A stretch of DNA of 33,844 bases from Bacillota bacterium. GTDB taxonomy: Bacteria > Bacillota > UBA4882 > UBA10575. The notes under the pieces are model-generated. The model saw only the letters and a list, made by a program, of their open reading frames with translations. It was not told the DNA's origin and searched no databases. Numbering within the stretch: position 1 is the first letter of the stretch; each line of letters begins with the position of its first letter. The position numbers and the translations under genes were made by a program. The DNA is taken from contig DUQR01000019.1 of assembly GCA_012837715.1 (NCBI GenBank), positions 1 through 33,844 of the forward strand. Reading direction: 5' to 3'. This document shows, piece after piece, positions 1 to 6,613 of the stretch.

Positions 1-264
1 ATATAATCAACCATAAATCCAGCCATCACCTAAACAGCGCGCTCAAAGCCTGAACACCCCATTGTTCCTTTGGATTGTTCTTTTCTGTGTTTTTTCCATA
101 CAATTTATTAACCGCCCGAGATAGGCTAAACACAATCTCTTGAAGCTAAAAAACCCTTTTCTGGAGAGGGATAAGAACTGATCATTGAATAATTCCCCAA
201 GTTATGCTAGGTTAAATGAAACGAGTCTTTTCTTTGAAAAACGAGAAACAAAGGAGCTTAACAA
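1..264 (+). promoter_or_regulatory. Upstream region of degV (weak promoter candidate)
   Basis: No convincing gene is visible here. A weak sigma-A-like pair, TTGAAT at 185-190 and TAGGTT at 208-213 with a 17-base spacer, could drive degV. The ribosome binding site AAGGAG is at 251-256, eight bases before the ATG. The promoter call is a guess; the ribosome binding site is clear. Confidence 0.3.
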
Positions 265-1125
265 ATGAAGATTGCCATAATCGCCGATAGTACCTGCGAT
301 CTCCCCAGTGAATATCTTCAGGAGTATCAGATCGAAGTCTTTCCCTTTACCGTTACCTTTAATAACACTGATTATTTGGATGGGATCAACCTTACCACCG
401 AAGAGCTCTACCAAGCGATGAAGGAAGGACATCACCCGAAGACCGCCCAAGTCAACCCCATGCTGATGAAGGAATCCTTTCTTAACCATGCGCGTAAAGG
501 CGAAGCCTGTATCTATGTTGCCTTTTCGGGAGCAATGTCCGGTACGTACCAAACCAGTCTTTTGATGGCCGCCGAAGTTAAAGAGGAATATCCGGACTTC
601 GAGATTGAAATTATTGACAGCCGCGCCGGATCCCTCGCTTCCGGATTGGTTATTTTAAAAGCAGCCCAAATGGCCCGGGCTGGAAAGGATAAGGACGAAA
701 TTGTCCGCTTCATTACTCAACAAACCCGACATATGGAACATATCTTTACCGTGGATAGTTTAGAAACCCTTTACCGGGGGGGGCGCCTTAATCGCACCGG
801 GCTTCTGATCGGGAACATCCTCAATATAAAACCCGTTCTCCATTTGGAGAACGGGCGGATTGGCTTATTAGGAATGGTTCGCGGAAAAAAACGGGCGTTA
901 GAAAAGATCTTGGATCTTATGGAAGAGCGATGCGCCCAGGCAAAATCGCAAATTATTGGCATTGCCCATGCCGCTGATCTGGACATGGCCTTAAAACTTA
1001 AAGCCTTAATCGAAGAGCGCTTTGGCTTTACTGACTTTATCATTAATATGATCGGTAGTGTTCTCGGCGCCCACATTGGTATCGGCGGCATCGGGGTCTT
1101 TTTTGCCAATGAAGTCTATGCTTAA
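265..1125 (+). CDS. DegV family fatty-acid-binding protein
   Basis: This 286-residue protein matches the DegV family in length and layout. DegV proteins (FakB in staphylococci) bind a fatty acid and present it to a fatty acid kinase. The N-terminal segment reads IIADSTCDLP, the usual strand plus Ser/Thr turn that holds the lipid carboxylate, and a second conserved element, FSGAMSGTYQ, lies near residue 92. The segment LYRGGRLNRTG around residue 172 and the glycine-rich C-terminus (HIGIGGIGVFF) are also family features. The start is fixed by AAGGAG eight bases upstream. No FakA kinase gene is nearby, so the partner must lie elsewhere. It converges on the glucosaminidase gene with only two bases between the stop codons and no terminator between them. 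The particular lipid bound cannot be read from the sequence. Confidence 0.93.
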   Translation: MKIAIIADSTCDLPSEYLQEYQIEVFPFTVTFNNTDYLDGINLTTEELYQAMKEGHHPKTAQVNPMLMKESFLNHARKGEACIYVAFSGAMSGTYQTSLLMAAEVKEEYPDFEIEIIDSRAGSLASGLVILKAAQMARAGKDKDEIVRFITQQTRHMEHIFTVDSLETLYRGGRLNRTGLLIGNILNIKPVLHLENGRIGLLGMVRGKKRALEKILDLMEERCAQAKSQIIGIAHAADLDMALKLKALIEERFGFTDFIINMIGSVLGAHIGIGGIGVFFANEVYA

Positions 1126-1127
1126 TA

Positions 1128-1601
1128 CTAATCTATAGGCTCCGCTTCATCTCTGATATATTTACGCATAATTTGAATAAGTTTCTCCGCATAACGGGGG
1201 TCTTCGGCATAACCGGCCTGTTGAATCCGGCGGACATAAGCTTCCGGATCTTCCGCTACGGCCAACGCCGGTTGGTACCGGGGGTTTTCCGTAATTAATT
1301 GGGCGTAATCGATAAAAGATTCTTCATAGTTATGATAAGCCCGGAATTGATGGACTCTCTTAACTAGCCGGCCATTGATATATTGATGATCATAAGCTTT
1401 AACACTCCCCGCTGGTCCTTGCCCTTTAATATTGAATAAATTGTAGGAGTTCCGGCCGGTTTCCAGATCGGTAACGGGAGCCCTTAGCCATCCGGTTTCC
1501 AAAGCCGCTTGCGCGAGGACTGCCCGCCAGGGTAGGCCGAACACCTCATAAACTATTTTGGCATAGGGTTTAAAGGTTTCCACAAAAGCTTCCGGCGTCA
1601 T
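1128..1601 (-). CDS. Glucosaminidase-domain (FlgJ/LytG-like) peptidoglycan hydrolase
   Basis: This 157-residue protein is essentially one glucosaminidase (GH73-like) domain, which cleaves the glycan strand of peptidoglycan. The motif AQAALETGW (Glu35 the likely catalytic acid) and the following YNLFNIKG segment are the hallmarks, and the C-terminal half carries the FRAYHNYEESFIDYAQLI and YAEDPRYAEKLI segments typical of the family. It has no visible signal peptide, membrane segment or cell-wall-binding repeat, which is unusual for a wall hydrolase; export through a lysis-like or non-classical route, or a spore or phage-derived role, is possible. AAGGAGG sits seven bases before the ATG at 1601; a GTG immediately upstream (1604) is too close to it. 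A small inverted repeat (1622-1638) lies just upstream. Confidence 0.85.
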   Translation of the reverse strand: MTPEAFVETFKPYAKIVYEVFGLPWRAVLAQAALETGWLRAPVTDLETGRNSYNLFNIKGQGPAGSVKAYDHQYINGRLVKRVHQFRAYHNYEESFIDYAQLITENPRYQPALAVAEDPEAYVRRIQQAGYAEDPRYAEKLIQIMRKYIRDEAEPID

Positions 1602-1621
1602 CACCGTTCCTCCTTGTGTTT

Positions 1622-1638
1622 TGGTCAGCTCCTGACCA
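1622..1638. repeat. Inverted repeat upstream of glucosaminidase gene
   Basis: TGGTCAG and CTGACCA are perfect 7-base arms around a 3-base centre. The repeat sits between a minus-strand TATAAT (1654-1659) and the ribosome binding site, so it could be an operator or a leader hairpin. No binding protein can be assigned. Confidence 0.45.
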
Positions 1639-1858
1639 TTTCCTATACTAGCTATTATATGAACCTCCTTCCTCTCTCTTTAACGGTTAAAAGCATATTC
1701 TTTGCTTATCTTCAAAATCCGCTGTGCGAATAATCATCCTTTACCGCATAATTCCGCTTAACGGAGAGTCATTGGTCCAATCCCGGGTCAGAACGTTGGT
1801 CAAGGCAATCATTGATCCAAGCCACGCCTTTCAAGGAATGGGCAAGCTCATCCCTACA

Positions 1859-1892
1859 AAAAAAACCTTGATGTTTAACATCAAGGTTTTTC
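1859..1892 (-). terminator. Rho-independent terminator of the GH30 gene
   Basis: CCTTGATG (1866-1873) pairs with CATCAAGG (1879-1886) around a 5-base loop, and the stem is flanked by A-tracts and T-tracts on both sides. On the minus strand this gives a hairpin plus U-run 27 bases after the GH30 stop codon. The symmetry would also let it stop transcription from the opposite direction. Confidence 0.85.
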
Positions 1893-1918
1893 TTTATTGC
1901 TTAACCTATTTACGTTCC

Positions 1919-4654
1919 TTAGTCGGTGTCTTCTTTAACACGCACTTCACGGACGACCACGTTATCGACGTAGTAATCAACACCCGCACCTGGTCCTTCC
2001 GTATATAATTCCAAGGCTTGTAAGGTTCCTTCTACATTGAGCTCATATGTGCCACTGATTAGGGTCCATTCTTCATCATTGATGGTCTTCGAATCCACCC
2101 AGGAATAATTATCGCCCCGGTCATCCGTCTTTTTGATACTAAAGCGGCCGGCATCATTCATTTTGTTTTTTAGTTTAAGCCAACCGGATATCTCATAAGT
2201 CCGACCGGGCTCCATCACCGCCGTAAGATCCTGGGCAATTCCCTGCCAAGTTTCGCTTCGGTTCGTGACTAACGCCGCGTAGGTTCCGGTCTGGGCCGTT
2301 TCATCGGTAACCATGATCGCGGTATCCTCCCCAAAATTAAACCAGCCTTCGGTTGTTCCCCTTTCGAACCCGGGGTTCTGGAGAAGCGAGGGTTCATTGC
2401 CCCAGCAGAGCTGGTCTTTAACATAACCGGGCGTCGCCGCCCAGTCGACCATTCCCTCCGCTTGTGGTTGGAAAGAAAAATCATTATCCTGTTGATAAAA
2501 GCCTCCTAAGTTAGTAATAACTCCGCCAACCGCTAGCTTTTCCCCGGGTTTCAAGTCTCCGGCCGCCTCGGTAAAACCGATCTCTAAATAATAGTTGGCG
2601 TCTGGAGTCACGCCGGTCATCCGCACCAAAGCAGCGGAAATTACCGCAGCCGGAAGGGAACCGCCGCTACACGTAAACTCCTGGCCTCCCGTTCCCTCAA
2701 AAGTGTAATAGTATCTAAGCTTTACCTCAGCCAGGTTAACCGGTACTTCTCCGGTGTTAACGATCGAGAACTTCAGTTTTATTTGATCAGTGTTCGTGTT
2801 TGGGGAAGCCGTCTCCATTTGGACTTTGATCTTTCCGGAGGGTAGTTTTACCGGAGCCTTAAACTCTAACGACTCCACCTTGCAATAAGCGCCCTCATCC
2901 CACGGGGTATAGACTAAATAGAAATCATTGACGCCCCGTATCTGTTCCGTAGGTAAAACAACGGTTTTCCAGCTTTCGCCGGTCGTACCCTCTTCCGCTA
3001 AAATAGAATATCGGGCCAAGGGCAGACCAAGGACCGGACCATGCAAGACTAATTCTAATTTACCCCGCCCTTGCGCGGCAACCCGTAATTCACAGGTGGC
3101 GGTTCCGTTGCCAAAGTTATAATTATGATAAGCCGTATAGGCGCCTTTGTTTTTAAAGACAACCACCCGGTTTCCTCCGGCATTTTCCTCCAGCTCAATA
3201 CCGTTTTGATCGTCATAATTCGCTGCCGTCAACGGAGAAAGGAGTTCCCGGAAACTTAATTCGCCGGGTAGTTCATGGGTGGCGGCAATAAAGGTAGTGA
3301 CGCTTTTGGCCTTTAAAACCGCGGTGAACTCTCCTTGGGCCACCGGAACAGGCGCTAATTTAGCCAAATCTTCCGTCCCTGAAGTCCGATAGGGAATAAC
3401 CGCTTGGAGTTGAGGAAAATGCTTTAAAGCAAACTTGATCCTCTGCTCATGCTCGCCACTGTTAATTGCCACCAAGGCGAACTGGCCGCTGGTCTCATCC
3501 TTAAAGGCCGTTACCGAAAGATCGGCCCCCGGAGAAGCTTCTGTATTAAGCCGCACGTAGCCGGGACGGACAAAACGGCTATAGTTGCCAATGGTATACA
3601 ACCGCTTGAAGGTAGTGAAAGTTTTGAGTGTAGGATCAATATGGATTAAGGCTTCCCCCGGTTTATACGCTGCTAACCACCAGAACAACCAGGCATTAAC
3701 TTCGGTGATGGTTAAGTGATCATGCAGTAACTTGGCATATTTTAAGCCATCGTCAATGCTGCCGTCGTTAAAACCGATATTGGAGACCTCCGTCTGCCAG
3801 ATGGACTTATTTAGGCTTTTGGCTACGGGAAAGGGTTGCGCTTTAAAATCGTAAGCATGGGTGCCAATAATATCTACCCCCTGCCGTGCTTCCTCATCAT
3901 ACAAAGTGGCCAGGGCATAGTCTTCACCAAAGTTCATCCCCTCCGGAATAATCACTTTAACCGTGACCCCTTCCCGTTTCAGGGTGGGCGTTAGGTTGTT
4001 TTTGATGAAGTCCCGCAACTCTTCCCCAGTCCAGCGGCAGGAAGAATAACTTGTGGTTAAATCCGGTTCATTCGTCGGTGAAATGGCGTAAAGATCAAGG
4101 CCATGATGCTCCTTGTACCCCTTCACGTATTTGGCTAAATACTCGGCAAAGGCTTGATATTTGTCGGGACGAAGTTTTCCCCCGTTAATCACACTATTGT
4201 TCGTCTTCATCCAGGCCGGAGGACTCCAGGCCGTACTGATAAACCGGGTGCACCCGCGCCGCCGAGCTTCTTGCATCAACCAAATCTGATCTTCATCACC
4301 CGACCAATTCCAGACTCCTTCTTCCGGTTCAATACTGGGTGTCGGTCCGTCGATTTTTTCGCCCCAGTCCCCACCATCTCCGATGATGTTCCGAACAATA
4401 CTCAAACCGACCCCCTTTTCCTGGGAAAAGAGCAGATCGAGAATGAGTTCCTGATCCCGTGCGGGAAAGGTCATTAAATTGGCGGCTTGGTGAAAAGCGC
4501 CGGAGCCTCCAAACCCTTCAATGACTTGCCGTTCATCTTCCCAATCCACGGTACAAATAGGAACCGCCGGCTGAGCGCCCCTTACCGTTATACAAACAAG
4601 AATGAAAAAGAAAACCGTAAGCACTAGGCTCTTTTTCTTGTCCGCTTTTCGCAT
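1919..4654 (-). CDS. Secreted multidomain GH30 glycoside hydrolase with CBM6-, CBM3- and CBM4/9-like modules (xylanase-like)
   Basis: This 911-residue extracellular polysaccharidase begins with a signal peptide (charged start, hydrophobic core about residues 9-22, likely cleaved near residue 26). The GH30 barrel follows at about 35-365 with its side beta-sandwich to about 458. SPTNEPD carries the acid/base Glu196 and WQTEV the nucleophile Glu289. Residues about 475-600 look like a CBM6-type beta-sandwich (AYTAYHNYNFGNGTA), about 606-752 are a CBM3 (ending in the typical CWGNEP), and about 754-905 are a CBM4/9-like module (LLQNPGFERGTTEGW). The arrangement suggests attack on cellulose-associated xylan. 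The arginine-containing loop that makes B. subtilis XynC-type enzymes glucuronate-dependent is not evident after FWWLAAY, so the exact subfamily and specificity are open. Ribosome binding site GGAG is 10 bases upstream. A cre-like site overlaps the promoter, and the gene has its own terminator; it appears to be a lone accessory gene. Confidence 0.93.
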   Translation of the reverse strand: MRKADKKKSLVLTVFFFILVCITVRGAQPAVPICTVDWEDERQVIEGFGGSGAFHQAANLMTFPARDQELILDLLFSQEKGVGLSIVRNIIGDGGDWGEKIDGPTPSIEPEEGVWNWSGDEDQIWLMQEARRRGCTRFISTAWSPPAWMKTNNSVINGGKLRPDKYQAFAEYLAKYVKGYKEHHGLDLYAISPTNEPDLTTSYSSCRWTGEELRDFIKNNLTPTLKREGVTVKVIIPEGMNFGEDYALATLYDEEARQGVDIIGTHAYDFKAQPFPVAKSLNKSIWQTEVSNIGFNDGSIDDGLKYAKLLHDHLTITEVNAWLFWWLAAYKPGEALIHIDPTLKTFTTFKRLYTIGNYSRFVRPGYVRLNTEASPGADLSVTAFKDETSGQFALVAINSGEHEQRIKFALKHFPQLQAVIPYRTSGTEDLAKLAPVPVAQGEFTAVLKAKSVTTFIAATHELPGELSFRELLSPLTAANYDDQNGIELEENAGGNRVVVFKNKGAYTAYHNYNFGNGTATCELRVAAQGRGKLELVLHGPVLGLPLARYSILAEEGTTGESWKTVVLPTEQIRGVNDFYLVYTPWDEGAYCKVESLEFKAPVKLPSGKIKVQMETASPNTNTDQIKLKFSIVNTGEVPVNLAEVKLRYYYTFEGTGGQEFTCSGGSLPAAVISAALVRMTGVTPDANYYLEIGFTEAAGDLKPGEKLAVGGVITNLGGFYQQDNDFSFQPQAEGMVDWAATPGYVKDQLCWGNEPSLLQNPGFERGTTEGWFNFGEDTAIMVTDETAQTGTYAALVTNRSETWQGIAQDLTAVMEPGRTYEISGWLKLKNKMNDAGRFSIKKTDDRGDNYSWVDSKTINDEEWTLISGTYELNVEGTLQALELYTEGPGAGVDYYVDNVVVREVRVKEDTD

Positions 4655-4694
4655 CGGCTGATCACTCCTTCCTTGGGTATTTATATTTTATTAC

Positions 4695-4723
4695 AATATA
4701 GTGAAAATAACAAACGTTTTCGA
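4695..4723 (-). promoter_or_regulatory. GH30 promoter with overlapping cre-like (catabolite repression) site
   Basis: On the minus strand TCGAAA (4718-4723) and TATATT (4695-4700) are 17 bases apart. The sequence at 4709-4722, read on the minus strand as CGAAAACGTTTGTT, matches 12 of 14 positions of the Bacillus CcpA consensus TGWAARCGYTWNCW and overlaps the -35. This would make the glycosidase repressible by preferred sugars. The site could instead belong to another LacI-family regulator. Confidence 0.55.
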
Positions 4724-4732
4724 AGCCTCATC

Positions 4733-4757
4733 AAAAAAAGCAACCCTGCTGGGGTTT
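4733..4757 (-). terminator. Candidate terminator within the palindromic element
   Basis: Read on the minus strand, AACCC-CAGCA-GGGTT is followed by GC and a run of seven T. It could end transcripts coming from rlmH about 140 bases upstream, so the element may have been recruited as a terminator. Confidence 0.5.
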
Positions 4758-4889
4758 TTTCCGTTGTTCTTTGCCTTGTAAAGACCGATACAATATATTG
4801 GCATCTGGATTTTGGTTAAATACTATATATTGTACTACAGTCTTTTTGATGATTACAACGGAAAAACTTTTCCGGCGCAGGTTGCTTTT
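4736..4889. mobile_element. 154-bp palindromic MITE-like element
   Basis: The two halves of this segment are imperfect inverted copies of each other. The ends AAAAGCAACC (4736-4745) and GGTTGCTTTT (4880-4889) are perfect 10-base terminal inverted repeats. Further in, TTTTTCCGTTGT (left arm) matches the complement of ACAACGGAAAAA (right arm), AAAGAC matches GTCTTT, and TACAATATAT matches ATATATTGTA. It codes for nothing and ends five bases before the rlmH stop codon. No clear target-site duplication is visible. It is best described as a MITE-like or degenerate IS-derived palindrome; no second copy was noticed in the window. Confidence 0.6.
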
Positions 4890-4894
4890 GACCG

Positions 4895-5359
4895 TCAGAG
4901 ATGGTATGGTTCACCCCGTAAAATTTTGAAGCCACGGTAGATCTGTTCCAATAAAAGCAAACGGAATAACTGATGGGGGAAAGTAAGCGCGGAAAAAGAA
5001 AGCCGGTCATCAGCCCGGGCGATCACTTCCGGATCAAGTCCCGCCGCCCCGCCGATCACAAAACAAACGGTTTTTCCCTCTCTTTCCCGGGTAGCCAGCC
5101 ATTGGGCGAATTCTTCGGAGGTTATGACCTGTCCTTGTCGGTCGCAGACAGCCACGTAAGCAGAAGTTTTCAGGACACCGCTTATTTTTTTTCCTTCTGC
5201 TTGTATTGTCCAAGCCGGGTCCCGTCCTAAAGGAAAATCGGGAACTTCAATGATCTCCAGTTTTGTGTATGCCCGCAGCCTTTTTTGGTATTCGGCGATC
5301 CCTTTCCGCAGATAATCCTCTTTGACTTTACCAACCGCGATAAGCTTCAGATGCAACAT
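4895..5359 (-). CDS. rlmH: 23S rRNA (pseudouridine1915-N3)-methyltransferase RlmH
   Basis: This 154-residue protein is a complete SPOUT-class methyltransferase of the RlmH (YbeA/YydA) family, which uses S-adenosylmethionine to methylate pseudouridine 1915 in helix 69 of 23S rRNA. The start MLHLKLIAVGKVKEDYLRKGIAEY, the SAM-knot segment FVIGGAAGLDPEV, the LSFSALTFPHQLFRLLLLEQIYR block and the C-terminal RGEPYH are all diagnostic. The last residue is Leu where Lys or Arg is usual in the family. GAGG lies five bases before the ATG. It follows htrA by nine bases and is probably cotranscribed with it, as is common near the origin in Bacillota. Confidence 0.96.
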   Translation of the reverse strand: MLHLKLIAVGKVKEDYLRKGIAEYQKRLRAYTKLEIIEVPDFPLGRDPAWTIQAEGKKISGVLKTSAYVAVCDRQGQVITSEEFAQWLATREREGKTVCFVIGGAAGLDPEVIARADDRLSFSALTFPHQLFRLLLLEQIYRGFKILRGEPYHL

Positions 5360-5368
5360 TCTTCCCTC

Positions 5369-6514
5369 TTACTCCAGCGGGCCAGCGGTAATCTCTACCT
5401 TAAACTGGCGGTTTCCTCGGTATAGCTCCATGGTTACCCGGTCACCAACCTTTAGATCGAGACCGGTAAAGTTGGCGCCTTCCGTGATCTTTTGTCCATT
5501 AATGGCCACAATGACATCACCGGCTTTCAGCCCGGCTTTGGCCGCCGGACCGGAGAAGACACGGGTGACCAAGAAACCCTGATCTACCGGCAGATCGATC
5601 CGATATCTCTTTTCCAGCAGCTTCTTATTGGCTTCATCAAAGGGCACATAACTAATGCCAATTGCCCCGGGACGCCTTAATTTCCCTTTAATGATCTGGT
5701 CGGCAATTTCCCGGGCTTTGTCGATGGGAATGGCAAAACCAATGCCTTGGGCTTCCTTGATAATCGCCGTGTTGATCCCAATCACTTCCCCTTTACTGTT
5801 CAGTAAAGGACCTCCGGAATTTCCGGGGTTAATCGAAGCATCGGTTTGGATCAAATCACGCAGCGCTGACCTTTCACTCGTCGCGATACTACGGTTTACG
5901 GCACTAACCACCCCGGCCGTAACCGTGTTTTTTAATCCTTCCCCAATCGGATTGCCAATGGCGATCGCCAGTTGTCCCACACGAAGGTTGGAAGAAGTTC
6001 CGAGCTTAGCAGCAGGATAATTATCCCCTTCAATCTTTAAAACAGCCAAATCATTGTCGGGATCGGCCCCGACCAATTTAGCCAGGAGTTCCCGGCCATC
6101 ATTTAAGACCACGATGATCTCTTCCGCCTTCTCGATGACATGATAATTGGTGAGAATATGCCCGTCTTGGCGGTAAATCACTCCGGAACCCAGGCCCTGC
6201 ACCGGTTGGTAACCGACTAACCCGAAGAAAAAATCTTTCACTTCAACCAGACTAGTCGTGGTAATCATCACCACACTAGGCCCTACTTTGTTCACCACTT
6301 CAATGGTGGCATGTTCATAATCGGTAATCTGCAAGGGCGCCGGTTCTTTTTCCACCGCTTCCTGGGGCGCCGTTGGGGGTACCACTAGGGCTTGACCTAA
6401 ACCGGTAAAACGCACCGCCAATAAAATAAACAGACCACCCATAAAAGCCGCGCTCAACAGTAAAATAAAAAGACTTGTCCGGGAGGAAGGATATTCCCCT
6501 CGGTATTTCGTCAT
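5369..6514 (-). CDS. Membrane-anchored HtrA/DegP-type serine protease (S1C) with one PDZ domain
   Basis: This is a 381-residue quality-control protease. A short cytoplasmic tail is followed by one membrane helix (about residues 15-34), a linker, the trypsin-like domain and a single C-terminal PDZ domain (about 285-375). The triad is intact: His125 in TNYHV, Asp155 in DNDLAVLK and Ser233 in GNSGGPL. The active domain faces the outside of the cell, where it would degrade or refold damaged proteins. GGAGGT is seven bases before the ATG at 6514; an in-frame GTG nine bases upstream lies inside that ribosome binding site, so the ATG is preferred. It sits between rlmH and the YhaN-like gene. The general HtrA call is firm; the specific paralog name is not. 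Confidence 0.95.
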   Translation of the reverse strand: MTKYRGEYPSSRTSLFILLLSAAFMGGLFILLAVRFTGLGQALVVPPTAPQEAVEKEPAPLQITDYEHATIEVVNKVGPSVVMITTTSLVEVKDFFFGLVGYQPVQGLGSGVIYRQDGHILTNYHVIEKAEEIIVVLNDGRELLAKLVGADPDNDLAVLKIEGDNYPAAKLGTSSNLRVGQLAIAIGNPIGEGLKNTVTAGVVSAVNRSIATSERSALRDLIQTDASINPGNSGGPLLNSKGEVIGINTAIIKEAQGIGFAIPIDKAREIADQIIKGKLRRPGAIGISYVPFDEANKKLLEKRYRIDLPVDQGFLVTRVFSGPAAKAGLKAGDVIVAINGQKITEGANFTGLDLKVGDRVTMELYRGNRQFKVEITAGPLE

Positions 6515-6613
6515 CTTTTCCACCTCCGAAAGGGGGTTGCCACCGTTTTCCCTATTTTCCCCGGAAAAAGTTTATTTACTACCCTGGTCCAATCGCCGCC
6601 GGGGCCATTGGGG

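Larger units (their letters stand above)
1602..1918. other. Non-coding gap between GH30 gene and glucosaminidase gene
   Basis: This stretch holds an inverted repeat at 1622-1638 (TGGTCAG-CTC-CTGACCA) directly upstream of the glucosaminidase ribosome binding site, a TATAAT on the minus strand at 1654-1659 without a good -35, a loose direct repeat (TCATTGGTCCAA / TCATTGATCCAA, around 1769 and 1810), and the GH30 terminator at about 1859-1892. No gene is supported: an open frame across it on the plus strand runs through the terminator into the GH30 coding sequence. Confidence 0.5.

Noticed and set aside
1724-2008. 94-residue plus-strand open frame between the GH30 and glucosaminidase genes
   Set aside because: It crosses the GH30 terminator and the GH30 C-terminal coding sequence, has no ribosome binding site and no recognisable domain.
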